Shown here: piece by piece, positions 51,501 through 64,000 of the stretch
How the letters are laid out: each line of letters starts with the position of its first letter
How positions within the stretch are numbered: the first letter of the stretch is position 1
Source of the DNA: Halictus rubicundus
Taxonomy: Eukaryota > Arthropoda > Insecta > Hymenoptera > Halictidae
NCBI RefSeq assembly: GCF_050948215.1
Contig: NW_027488928.1
Span: 124,001-188,000 of the forward strand
DNA: 64,000 nucleotides
Reading direction: 5' to 3'
The notes under the pieces: model-generated
The model's input: the letters and a program-made list of their open reading frames with translations, nothing else
Database searches by the model: none
Told to the model about the DNA's origin: nothing
Position numbers and translations under genes: made by a program

Positions 51501-54500
51501 AATAGAGGATAGGATAGGATAAAGGATTGGATAGGATAGAGGATAGGATAGGATAGAATAGGATAGAGGATAGGATAGAGGATAGGATGGAGGATAGGAT
51601 AGGATAGAGGATCGGATAGAGGATCGGATAGAGGATAGGATATTATAGAGGATAGCATAGGATAGAGGAAACGATAGGATAGAGGATAGGATAGGTAATT
51701 GGATAGCATAGAGGGTAGGATAAGGTAGAGGATAGTATAGGATAGAGGATAGGATAGGATGGAGGATAGGATAGGGTAGAGGATAGAATTGGATAGAGGA
51801 TAGTATAGAGGATAGGATAGGATAGAGGATAGGATAGGATAGAGGATAGGATAGGATAGAGGATAGGATAGGATAGAGGATAGGATAGGATAGAGGATAG
51901 GATAGGATAGAGGATAGGATAGGATAGAGGATAGGATAGGATAGAGGATAGGATAGGATAGAGGATAGGATAGGATAGAGCATAGGATAGGATAGAGCCT
52001 AGGATAGGATAGAGGATAGGATAGGATAGAGGATAGGATAGGATAGAGGATAGGATAGGATAGAGGATAGGATAGGATAGAGGATAGGATAGGATAGAGG
52101 ATAGGATAGGATAGGATACAGGATTGGATAGAGGATCGGATAGAAGATAGGATAGGATAGAGGATAGGATAGGATAGAGGATAGTATAGGATAGAGGATA
52201 GGATAGGATAGAGGATAGGATAGGATAGAGGATAGGATAGAGGATAGGATAGGATAGAGGATAGGATAGGATAGAGGATAGGATAGGATAGAGGATAGGA
52301 TAGGTAATTGGATAGGATAGAGTGTAGGATAAGGTAGAGGATAGGATAGGATACAGGATATAATAGGATAGAGGATAGGATTGGATGGAGGATAGGATAC
52401 GAAAGAGGATAGGATAGGATAGAGGATAGGATAGGATAGTGGATAGGATAGGATAGAGGATAGGATATGATAGAGGATAGGATAGGATAGAGGATCGGAT
52501 AGAGGATAGGATAGGATAGAGGATAGGATTGGATAGAGGATCGGATAGAGGATACTATAGGATAGAGGATAGGATAGGATAGAGGATAGTGTAGCATAGA
52601 GGATAGGATAGAATAGAGGATAGGATAGGATAGAGGACAGGATAGGATAGAGGATAGGTATGGATAGAGGATAGGATAGAGGATAGGATAGGATAGAGGA
52701 GAGGATAGGATAGAGGATAGGATAGGACAGAGGAGAGGATAGATAATTGGATAGGATAGAGTATAGGATAAGGTAGAGGATAGGATAGGATAGAGGATAG
52801 GATAGGATAGAGGATAGAGTAGGATAGAGGATAGGATAGGATAGAGGATAGGATTGGATAGAGGATCGGATAGAGGATAGGATAGGATAGAGGATAGGAT
52901 AGGATAGAGGATAGGATAGGATAGAGGATAGGATAGGATAGAGGATAGGATAGGGTAGAGGATAGGATAGGATAGAGGATAGGATAGGATAGAGGATAGG
53001 ATAGGATAGAGGATAGGATAGGATAGAGGATAGGATAGGATAGAGGATAGGATGGGATAGAGGATAGGATAGGATAGAGGATAGGATAGGATAGAGGATA
53101 GTATAGGATAGAGGATAGGATAGGATAGAGGATAGGATAGGATAGAGGATAGGATAGAGGATAGGATAGGTAATTGGATAGGATAGAGTATAGGACAAGG
53201 TAGAGGATAGGATAGGATAGAGGATATAATAGGATATGGGATAGTATAGGATACAGGATAGGATAGGATAGAGGATAGGATAGGATAAAGGATAGGATAG
53301 AATAGAGGATAGGATAGGATAAAGGATTGGATAGGATAGAGGATAGGATAGGATAGAATAGGATAGAGGATAGGATAGAGGATAGGATGGAGGATAGGAT
53401 AGGATAGAGGATCGGATAGAGGATCGGATAGAGGATAGGATAGGATAGAGGATAGGATAGGTAATTGGATAGCATAGAGGGTAGGATAAGGTAGAGGATA
53501 GTATAGGATAGAGGATAGGATAGGATGGAGGATAGGATAGGGTAGAGGATAGGATAGGATAGTGGATAGGATAGGATAGAGGATAGGATATGATAGAGGA
53601 TAGGATAGGATAGAGGATCGGATAGAGGATAGGATAGGATAGAGGATAGGATTGGATAGAGGATCGGATAGAGGATACTATAGGATAGAGGATAGGATAG
53701 GATAGAGGATAGTGTAGCATAGAGGATAGGATAGAATAGAGGATAGGATAGGATAGAGGACAGGATAGGATAGAGGATAGGTATGGATAGAGGATAGGAT
53801 AGAGGATAGGATAGGATAGAGGATAGGATAGGATAGAGGATAGGATAGGACAGAGGAGAGGATAGATAATTGGATAGGATAGAGTATAGGATAAGGTAGA
53901 GGATAGGATAGGATACAGGATATAATAGGATAGAGGATAGGATTGGATGGAGGATAGGATACGAAAGAGGATAGGATAGGATAGAGGATAGGATAGGATA
54001 GTGGATAGGATAGGATAGAGGATAGGATATGATAGAGGATAGGATAGGATAGAGGATCGGATAGAGGATAGGATAGGATAGAGGATAGGATTGGATAGAG
54101 GATCGGATAGAGGATACTATAGGATAGAGGATAGGATAGGATAGAGGATAGTGTAGCATAGAGGATAGGATAGAATAGAGGATAGGATAGGATAGAGGAC
54201 AGGATAGGATAGAGGATAGGTATGGATAGAGGATAGGATAGAGGATAGGATAGGATAGAGGATAGGATAGGATAGAGGATAGGATAGGACAGAGGAGAGG
54301 ATAGATAATTGGATAGGATAGAGTATAGGATAAGGTAGAGGATAGGATAGGATAGAGGATAGGATAGGATAGAGGATAGAGTAGGATAGAGGATAGGATA
54401 GGATAGAGGATAGGATTGGATAGAGGATCGGATAGAGGATAGGATAGGATAGAGGATAGGATAGGATAGAGGATAGGATAGGATAGAGGATAGGATAGGA

Positions 54501-55869
54501 TAGAGGATAGGATAGGGTAGAGGATAGGATAGGATAGAGGATAGGATAGGATAGAGGATAGGATAGGATAGAGGATAGGATAGGATAGAGGATAGGATAG
54601 GATAGAGGATAGGATGGGATAGAGGATAGGATAGGATAGAGGATAGGATAGGATAGAGGATAGTATAGGATAGAGGATAGGATAGGATATAGGATAGGAT
54701 AGGATAGAGGATAGGATAGAGGATAGGATAGGTAATTGGATAGGATAGAGTATAGGATAAGGTAGAGGATAGGATAGGATAGAGGATATAATAGGATATG
54801 GGATAGTATAGGATACAGGATAGGATAGGATAGAGGATAGGATAGGATAAAGGATAGGATAGAATAGAGGATAGGATAGGATAAAGGATTGGATAGGATA
54901 GAGGATAGGATAGGATAGAATAGGATAGAGGATAGGATAGAGGATAGGATGGAGGATAGGATAGGATAGAGGATCGGATAGAGGATCGGATAGAGGATAG
55001 GATAGGATAGAGGATAGGATAGGTAATTGGATAGCATAGAGGGTAGGATAAGGTAGAGGATAGTATAGGATAGAGGATAGGATAGGATGGAGGATAGGAT
55101 AGGGTAGAGGATAGAATTGGATAGAGGATAGGATAGAGGATAGGATAGGTAATTGGATAGCATAGAGGGTGGGATAAGGTAGAGGATAGTATAGGATAGA
55201 GGATAGGATAGGATGGAGGATAGGATAGGGTAGAGGATAGAATTGGATAGAGGATAGTATAGAGGATAGGATAGGATAGAGGATAGGATAGGATAGAGGA
55301 TAGGATAGGATAGAGGATAGGATAGGTTAGAGGATAGGATAGGATAGAGGATAGGATAGGATAGAGGATAGGATAGGATAGAGGATAGGATAGGATAGAG
55401 GATAGGATAGGATAGAGGATAGGATAGGTTAGAGGATAGGATAGGATAGAGGATAGGATAGGATAGAGGATAGGATAGGATAGAGGATAGGATAGGATAG
55501 AGGATAGGATAGGATAGAGGATAGGATAGGATAGAGGATAGGATAGGATAGGATAGAGGATAGGATAGGATAGGATAGAGGATAGTATAGGATAGAGGAT
55601 AGGATAGGATAGAGGATAGGATAGGATAGGATAGAGGATAGGATAGGATAGAGGATAGGATAGGATTGAGGATAGGATAGGATAAAGGATAGGATAGGTA
55701 GAGGATAGGATAGGATAGAGGATAGGATAGGATAGAGGATAGGATAGGATAGGATAGAGAATAGGATAGGATAGAGGATAGGAAAGGATAGAGGATAGGA
55801 TAGGATAGAGGATAGGATAGGATAGAGGATAGGATGGGATAGAGGATAGGATAGGATAGAGGATAGGAT

Positions 55870-58800
55870 AGGATAGAGGATAGTATAGGATAGAGGATAG
55901 GATAGGATAGAGGATAGGATAGGATAGAGGATAGGATTGGATAGAGGATCGGATAGAGGATAGGATAGGATAGAGGATAGGATAGGATAGAGGATAGGAT
56001 AGGATAGAGGATAGGATAGGATAGAGGATAGGAAAGGATAGAGGATAGGATAGGATAGAGGATAGGATAGGATAGAGGATAGGATAGGATAGAGGATAGG
56101 ATAGGATAGAGGATAGGATATTATAGAGGATAGGATGGGATAGAGGATAGGATAGGATAGAGGATAGGATAGGATAGAGGATAGTATAGGATAGAGGATA
56201 GGATAGGATAGAGGATAGGATAGGATAGAGGATAGGATAGGATAGAGGATAGGATAGGATAGAGGATAGGATAGGATAGAGGATAGGATAGGATAGAGGA
56301 TAGGATAGGATAGAGGATAGGACAGGATAGAGGATAGGATAGGATAGAGGGTAGGATAGGATAGAGGATAGGATAGGATAGGATAGAGGATAGGATAGGA
56401 TAGAGGATAGGATAGGATAGAGGATAGGATATGATAGGGGATAGGATAGGATAGAGGCTAGGATATGATAGAGGATAGGATAGGATAGAGGATAGGATAG
56501 GATAGAGGATAGGATAGGATAGAGGATACAATAGGATTGAGGAAAGGATAGGATAGAGGATAGGATAGGATAGAGGATAGGATAGGAAAGAGGATAGGAT
56601 AGGACAGAGGATAGGATAGGATAGAGGATAGGATAGGTAATTGGATAGGATAGAGTATAGGATAAGGTAGAGGATAGGATAGGATAGAGGATATAATAGG
56701 ATAGAGGATAGGATAGGATAGAGGAAACGATAGGATAGAGGATAGGATAGGTAATTGGATAGAATAGAGGGTAGGATAAGGTAGAGGATAGTATAGGATA
56801 GAGGATAGGTTAGGGTAGAGGATAGGATAGGATAGAGGATAGGATAGGATAGAGTATAGGATAGGATAGAGGATAGGATAGGATAGAGGATAGGATAGGA
56901 TAGAGGATAGGATAGGATAGAGGATAGGATAGGATAGAGGATAGGATAGGATAGAGGATAGGATAGAATAGAGTATAGGATAGGATAGAGGATAGAGGAT
57001 AGGATAGGATAGAGGATAGGATAGGATAGAGGATAGGATAGGATAGAGGATAGGATAGGATAGAGGATAGGATAGGATAGAGGATAGGATAGGATAGAGG
57101 AAAGGATAGGATAGAGGATACAATAGGATTGAGGAAAGGATAGGATAGAGGATAGGATAGGATAGAGGATAGGATAGGAAAGAGGATAGGATAGGATAGA
57201 GGATAGGATAGGATAGAGGATAGGATAGGTAATTGGATAGGATAGAGTATAGGATAAGGTAGAGGATAGGATAGGATAGAGGATATAATAGGATAGAGGA
57301 TAGGATAGGATAGAGGATAGGATAGGAAAGAGGATAGGAGAGGATAGAGGATAGGAGAGGATAGAGGATAGGATAGGATAGAGAATAGGATATGATAGAG
57401 GCTAGGATAGGATAGAGTATTGGATAGAGGATCGGATAGAAGATAGGATAGGATAGAGGATAGGATAGGATAGAGGATAGTATAGGATAGAGGATAGGAT
57501 AGAATAGAGGATAGGATAGGATAGAGGATAGGATAGAGGATAGGATAGGATAGAGGATAGGATTGGATAGAGGATAGGATAGAGGATAGGATAGAGGATA
57601 GGATAGACGATAGGATAGAGGATAGGATAGGAGTGAGGATAGGATAGGATAGAGGATAGGATAGAGGATAGGATAGGATAGAGGATAGGATAGGATAGAG
57701 GATAGGATAGGATAGAGGATAGGATAGGATAGAGGATAGGATAGGATAGAGGATAGGATAGGATAGAGGATAGGACAGGATAGAGGATAGGATAGGATAG
57801 AGGGTAGGATAGGATAGAGGATAGGATAGGATAGGATAGAGGATAGGATAGCATAGAGGATAGGATAGGATAGAGGATAGGATATGATAGAGGATAGGAT
57901 AGGATAGAGGCTAGGATATGATAGAGGATAGGATAGGATAGAGGATAGGATAGGATAGAGGATAGGATAGGATAGAGGATACAATAGGATTGAGGAAAGG
58001 ATAGGATAGAGGATAGGATAGGATAGAGGATAGGATAGGAAAGAGGATAGGATAGGATAGAGGATAGGATAGGATAGAGGATAGGATAGGATAGAGGATA
58101 CAATAGGATTGAGGAAAGGATAGGATAGAGGATAGGATAGGATAGAGGATAGGATAGGAAAGAGGATAGGATAGGATAGAGGATAGGATAGGATAGAGGA
58201 TAGGATAGGATAGAGGATAGGATAGGAAAGAGGATAGGATAGGATAGAGGATAGGATAGGATAGAGGATAGGATATGATAGAGGATAGGATAGGATAGAG
58301 GCTAGGATATGATGGATGATAGGATAGGATAGAGGATAGGATAGGATAGAGGATAGGATAGGATAGAGGATAGGATAGGATAGAGGATACAATAGGATTG
58401 AGGAAAGGATAGGATAGAGGATAGGATAGGATAGAGGATAGGATAGGAAAGAGGATAGGATAGGATAGAGGGTAGGATAGGATAGAGGATAGGATAGGTA
58501 ATTGGATAGCATAGAGGGTAGGATAAGGTAGAGGATAGTATAGGATAGAGGATAGGATAGGATAGAGGATAGGATAGGGTAGAGGATAGAATTGAATAGA
58601 GGATAGGATAGAGGATAGGATAGAATTGGATAGAGGATAGGATAGAGGATAGGATAGGATAGAGGATAGGATAGGATAGAGGATAGGATAGGATAGAGGA
58701 TAGGATAGGATAGAGGATAGGATAGGATAGAGGATAGGATAGGATAGAGGATAGGATAGGATAGAGGATAGGATAGGATAGAGGATAGGATAGGATAGAG

Positions 58801-61260
58801 GATATAATAGGATTGAGGAAAGGATAGGATACAGGATAGGATAGGATAGAGGATAGGATAGGAAAGAGGATAGGATAGGATAGAGGATAGGATAGGATAG
58901 AGGATAGAGGATAGGATAGGATAGAGGATAGGATAGGATAGAGGATAGGATAGGATAGAGGATAGGATAGGATAGAGGATAGGATAGGATAGAGGATAGT
59001 ATAGAGGATAGGATAGGATAGGATAGAGGATAGGATAGGATAGAGGATAGGATAGGATAGAGGATAGGATATGATAGAGGATAGGATAGGATAGAGGCTA
59101 GGATATGATAGAGGATAGGATAGGATAGAGGATAGGATAGGATAGAGGATAGGATAGGATAGAGGATACAATAGGATTGAGGAAATGATAGGATAGAGGA
59201 TAGGATAGGATAGAGGATAGGATAGGAAAGAGGATAGGATAGGATAGAGGATAGGATAGGATAGAGGATAGGATAGGATATGATAGAGGATAGGATAGGA
59301 TAGAGGCTAGGATATGATAGAGGATAGGATAGGATAGAGGATACGATAGGATAGAGGATAGGATAGGATAGAGGATACAATAGGATTAAGGAAAGTATAG
59401 GATAGAGGATAGGATAGGATAGAGGATAGGATAGGATAGAGGATAGGATAGGATTGAGGATAGGATAGGATAGAGGATAGGATAGGATAGAGGATAGGAT
59501 AGGATAGAGGATAGTATAGGATAGAGGATAGGATAGAATAGAGGATAGGATAGGATAAAGGATAGGATAGGATAGAGGATAGGATAGGATAGAGGATAGG
59601 ATAGGATAGGATAGAGGATAGGATAGGATAGAGAATAGGATAGGATAGAGGATAGGATAGGATAGGATAGAGGATAGGATAGGATAGAGGATAGGATAGG
59701 ATAGAGGATATTAGGATTGAGGAAAGGATAGGATAGAGGATAGGATAGGATAGAGGATAGGATAGGAAAGAGGATAGGATAGGATAGAGGATAGGATAGG
59801 ATAGAGGAAACGATAGGATAGAGGATAGGATAGGTAATTGGATAGCATAGAGGGTAGGATAAGGTAGAGGATAGTATAGGATAGAGGATAGGATAGGATG
59901 GAGGATAGGATAGGGTAGAGGATAGAATTGGATAGAGGATAGTATAGAGGATAGGATAGGATAGAGGATAGGATAGGATAGAGGATAGGATAGGATAGAG
60001 GATAGGATAGGATAGAGGATAGGATAGGAAAGAGGATAGGATAGGATAGAGGATAGGATAGGATAGAGGAAACGATAGGATAGAGGATAGGATAGGTAAT
60101 TGGATAGCATAGAGGGTAGGATAAGGTAGAGGATAGTATAGGATAGAGGTTAGGATAGGATGGAGGATAGGATAGGGTAGAGGATAGAATTGGATAGAGG
60201 ATAGTATAGAGGATAGGATAGGATAGAGGATAGGATAGGATAGAGGATAGGATAGGATAGAGGATAGGATAGGATAGAGGATAGGATAGAGGATAGGATA
60301 GGATAGAGGATAGGATAGGATAGAGGACAGGATAGGATAGAGGATAGGATAGGATAGAGGATAGGATAGTATAGAGGATAGGATAGGATAGAGGATAGGA
60401 TAGGATAGAGGATAGGATAGGATAGAGGATAGGATAGGATAGAGGATAGGATAGGATAGAGGATAGGATAGGATAGAGGATAGGATATAATAGAGGATAG
60501 GAAAGGATAGAGGATAGGATAGGATAGAGGATAGGATAGGATAGAGGATAGGATAGGATAGAGGATAGGATAGGATAGAGGATAGGATAGGATAGAGGAT
60601 AGGATAGGATAGAGGATAGGATAGAGGATAGGATAGGATAGAGGATAGGATTGGATAGAGGATAGGATAGAGGATAGGATAGAGGATAGGATGGAGGATA
60701 GGATAGAGGATAGGATAGGAGTGAGGATAGGATAGGATAGAGGATAGGATAGGATAGAGGATAGGATAGGATAGAGGATAGGATAGGATAGAGGATAGGA
60801 TAGGATAGAGGATAGGATAGGGTAGAGGATAGGACAGGATAGAGGATAGGATAGGATGATAGAGGATAGGATAGAGGATAGGATAGGATAGAGGATAGGA
60901 TTGGATAGAGGATAGGATAGAGGATAGGATAGAGGATAGGATGGAGGATAGGATAGAGGATAGGATAGGAGTGAGGATAGGATAGGATAGAGGATAGGAT
61001 AGGATAGAGGATAGGATAGGATAGAGGATAGGATAGGATAGAGGATAGGATAGGATAGAGGATAGGATAGGGTAGAGGATAGGACAGGATAGAGGATAGG
61101 ATAGGATAGAGGGTAGGATAGGATAGAGGATAGGATAGGATAGGATAGAGGATAGGATAGGATAGAGGATAGGATAGGATAGAGGATAGGATATGATAGA
61201 GGATAGGATAGGATACAGGCTAGGATATGATAGAGGATAGGATAGGATAGAGGATAGGAT
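55870..61260 (+). repeat. 5.39-kb macro-repeat, unit 1
   Basis: Begins near GATAGTATAGG at 55880 and is repeated directly from 61261 at an offset of 5391. This right-hand part of the array uses another variant set (GGATACAATAGGATTGAGG, GGCTAGGATATGATAG, GGAGTGAGG) that is scarce left of about 56000, so it is a distinct subfamily. Confidence 0.8.
60607..61106 (+). repeat. 250-bp tandem duplication with irregular junction
   Basis: Markers at 60651 (TTGGATAG), 60721 (GTGAGGATAG) and 60821 (GGTAGAGG) recur at exactly +250. The junction near 60857 reads GGATGATAGAGG, which is out of phase with both the pentamer and the 17-bp unit. 250 is not a multiple of 17. Confidence 0.8.
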
Positions 61261-64000
61261 AGGATAGAGGATAGTATAGGATAGAGGATAGGATAGGATA
61301 GAGGATAGGATAGGATAGAGGATAGGATTGGATAGAGGATCGGATAGAGGATAGGATAGGATAGAGGATAGGATAGGATAGAGGATAGGATAGGATAGAG
61401 GATAGGATAGGATAGAGGATAGGAAAGGATAGAGGATAGGATAGGATAGAGGATAGGATAGGATAGAGGATAGGATAGGATAGAGGATAGGATAGGATAG
61501 AGGATAGGATATTATAGAGGATAGGATGGGATAGAGGATAGGATAGGATAGAGGATAGGATAGGATAGAGGATAGTATAGGATAGAGGATAGGATAGGAT
61601 AGAGGATAGGATAGGATAGAGGATAGGATAGGATAGAGGATAGGATAGGATAGAGGATAGGATAGGATAGAGGATAGGATAGGATAGAGGATAGGATAGG
61701 ATAGAGGATAGGACAGGATAGAGGATAGGATAGGATAGAGGGTAGGATAGGATAGAGGATAGGATAGGATAGGATAGAGGATAGGATAGGATAGAGGATA
61801 GGATAGGATAGAGGATAGGATATGATAGGGGATAGGATAGGATAGAGGCTAGGATATGATAGAGGATAGGATAGGATAGAGGATAGGATAGGATAGAGGA
61901 TAGGATAGGATAGAGGATACAATAGGATTGAGGAAAGGATAGGATAGAGGATAGGATAGGATAGAGGATAGGATAGGAAAGAGGATAGGATAGGACAGAG
62001 GATAGGATAGGATAGAGGATAGGATAGGTAATTGGATAGGATAGAGTATAGGATAAGGTAGAGGATAGGATAGGATAGAGGATATAATAGGATAGAGGAT
62101 AGGATAGGATAGAGGAAACGATAGGATAGAGGATAGGATAGGTAATTGGATAGAATAGAGGGTAGGATAAGGTAGAGGATAGTATAGGATAGAGGATAGG
62201 TTAGGGTAGAGGATAGGATAGGATAGAGGATAGGATAGGATAGAGTATAGGATAGGATAGAGGATAGGATAGGATAGAGGATAGGATAGGATAGAGGATA
62301 GGATAGGATAGAGGATAGGATAGGATAGAGGATAGGATAGGATAGAGGATAGGATAGAATAGAGTATAGGATAGGATAGAGGATAGAGGATAGGATAGGA
62401 TAGAGGATAGGATAGGATAGAGGATAGGATAGGATAGAGGATAGGATAGGATAGAGGATAGGATAGGATAGAGGATAGGATAGGATAGAGGAAAGGATAG
62501 GATAGAGGATACAATAGGATTGAGGAAAGGATAGGATAGAGGATAGGATAGGATAGAGGATAGGATAGGAAAGAGGATAGGATAGGATAGAGGATAGGAT
62601 AGGATAGAGGATAGGATAGGTAATTGGATAGGATAGAGTATAGGATAAGGTAGAGGATAGGATAGGATAGAGGATATAATAGGATAGAGGATAGGATAGG
62701 ATAGAGGATAGGATAGGAAAGAGGATAGGAGAGGATAGAGGATAGGAGAGGATAGAGGATAGGATAGGATAGAGAATAGGATATGATAGAGGCTAGGATA
62801 GGATAGAGTATTGGATAGAGGATCGGATAGAAGATAGGATAGGATAGAGGATAGGATAGGATAGAGGATAGTATAGGATAGAGGATAGGATAGAATAGAG
62901 GATAGGATAGGATAGAGGATAGGATAGAGGATAGGATAGGATAGAGGATAGGATTGGATAGAGGATAGGATAGAGGATAGGATAGAGGATAGGATAGACG
63001 ATAGGATAGAGGATAGGATAGGAGTGAGGATAGGATAGGATAGAGGATAGGATAGAGGATAGGATAGGATAGAGGATAGGATAGGATAGAGGATAGGATA
63101 GGATAGAGGATAGGATAGGATAGAGGATAGGATAGGATAGAGGATAGGATAGGATAGAGGATAGGACAGGATAGAGGATAGGATAGGATAGAGGGTAGGA
63201 TAGGATAGAGGATAGGATAGGATAGGATAGAGGATAGGATAGCATAGAGGATAGGATAGGATAGAGGATAGGATATGATAGAGGATAGGATAGGATAGAG
63301 GCTAGGATATGATAGAGGATAGGATAGGATAGAGGATAGGATAGGATAGAGGATAGGATAGGATAGAGGATACAATAGGATTGAGGAAAGGATAGGATAG
63401 AGGATAGGATAGGATAGAGGATAGGATAGGAAAGAGGATAGGATAGGATAGAGGATAGGATAGGATAGAGGATAGGATATGATAGAGGATAGGATAGGAT
63501 AGAGGCTAGGATATGATAGAGGATAGGATAGGATAGAGGATAGGATAGGATAGAGGATAGGATAGGATAGAGGATACAATAGGATTGAGGAAAGGATAGG
63601 ATAGAGGATAGGATAGGATAGAGGATAGGATAGGAAAGAGGATAGGATAGGATAGAGGATAGGATAGGATAGAGGATAGGATAGGATAGAGGATAGGATA
63701 GGAAAGAGGATAGGATAGGATAGAGGATAGGATAGGATAGAGGATAGGATATGATAGAGGATAGGATAGGATAGAGGCTAGGATATGATGGATGATAGGA
63801 TAGGATAGAGGATAGGATAGGATAGAGGATAGGATAGGATAGAGGATAGGATAGGATAGAGGATACAATAGGATTGAGGAAAGGATAGGATAGAGGATAG
63901 GATAGGATAGAGGATAGGATAGGAAAGAGGATAGGATAGGATAGAGGGTAGGATAGGATAGAGGATAGGATAGGTAATTGGATAGCATAGAGGGTAGGAT
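61261..64000 (+). repeat. 5.39-kb macro-repeat, unit 2 (cut by window end)
   Basis: Second copy of 55870-61260, incomplete at the window end. The offset is 5391 up to the GATACAATAGG at 63370, then 5476 from 63574 on. The extra 85 bp is exactly five 17-bp units. Confidence 0.8.

Larger units (their letters stand above)
19233..55037 (+). repeat. A modules, mostly 291-bp form, right array
   Basis: About 25 copies by my reading. Starts: 19233, 21144, 22406, 23730, 25140, 26368, 27841, 29069, 30684, 31946, 33874, 35284, 36529, 38002, 39247, 40689, 42407, 43681, 45195, 47032, 49152, 50350, 51369, 53169 and 54731. Most are 291 bp. 31946 is 308 (one extra 17-bp unit), 47032 and 51369 are 325 like the left array, and 40689 and 43681 are 352. 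Module lengths 291, 308 and 325 all equal 17n+2. The interval list covers the span, but other sequence lies between the copies. Confidence 0.85.
16884..64000 (+). repeat. (GGATA)3GA satellite array, right block
   Basis: Continuation of the same array, in the same orientation and phase family as 1-10119. It restarts directly after the right LTR inside the interrupted B module. Its organisation is more clearly hierarchical than the left block: 17-bp units, 284- to 352-bp modules, modules spaced about 1.2-1.9 kb apart, and macro-duplications of 3-10 kb. It runs past the window end. I saw no inserted unique sequence, second transposon or gene in these 47 kb. Rare plus-strand CTA, TTA or TCA variants (for example GGCTAGG near 20290, 29830, 56459 and 57402, or TACTATAGG near 17096, 33086 and 44545) are what end the minus-strand open frames. 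Confidence 0.97.

Noticed and set aside
1..64000. Human satellite II/III (GGAAT)n or Bkm-type (GATA)n
   Set aside because: GGATA is not a rotation of GGAAT, and the period is 5 within 17 rather than 4. The consensus is different from both.
16884..64000. A second transposon or solo LTR hidden in the right array
   Set aside because: I read the block through and found no stretch of non-satellite sequence. Every interruption is a short variant of the unit.
1..64000. Functional GATA-factor binding along the array
   Set aside because: The standard unit has G before GATA, not the A or T usually required. Only scattered variants (TGATAG, AGATAG) fit.

Overview
The window is almost entirely one eukaryotic satellite array, interrupted once by a complete, apparently young BEL/Pao LTR retrotransposon. 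No host gene is supported anywhere. The gag-pol polyprotein resembles the insect BEL/Pao branch, so an arthropod, probably an insect, is likely. Species and order cannot be named from this sequence.

Layout: 1-10119 is satellite. 10120-16883 is the retrotransposon: a 712-bp LTR, a tRNA-Tyr-type primer binding site, one 1716-codon gag-pol frame, a short purine tract and a second 712-bp LTR. 16884-64000 is satellite again. The array runs off both window ends, giving at least 57.2 kb of satellite.

The satellite unit is (GGATA)3GA, 17 bp, always in the same orientation, with 7-, 12- and 22-bp length variants that differ by whole GGATA pentamers. Point variants mark higher-order modules: an A module (mostly 291 bp, also 308, 325 and 352), a C module (284 bp), and a B module (284 bp) into which the retrotransposon inserted. 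Above these sit macro-duplications: a 9.54-kb unit at about 20190-29730 repeated directly at 29730-39905, a 5.39-kb unit at about 55870-61260 repeated from 61261 to the window end, and shorter copies at 3.25, 2.66 and 4.34 kb offsets and one of 250 bp.

The minus strand of the unit has no stop codon in any frame. Because 17 is not divisible by 3, all three frames read the same 17-residue peptide. This produces open frames of up to 5926 codons that I regard as non-coding artefacts.

The best-supported inference is the history of the insertion. The interrupted B module, with the element and one 5-bp ATAGG removed, is exactly 284 bp, like six uninterrupted copies in the window. This proves a 5-bp target duplication that the period-5 repeat would otherwise hide, and it shows that this module had already amplified before the element landed.
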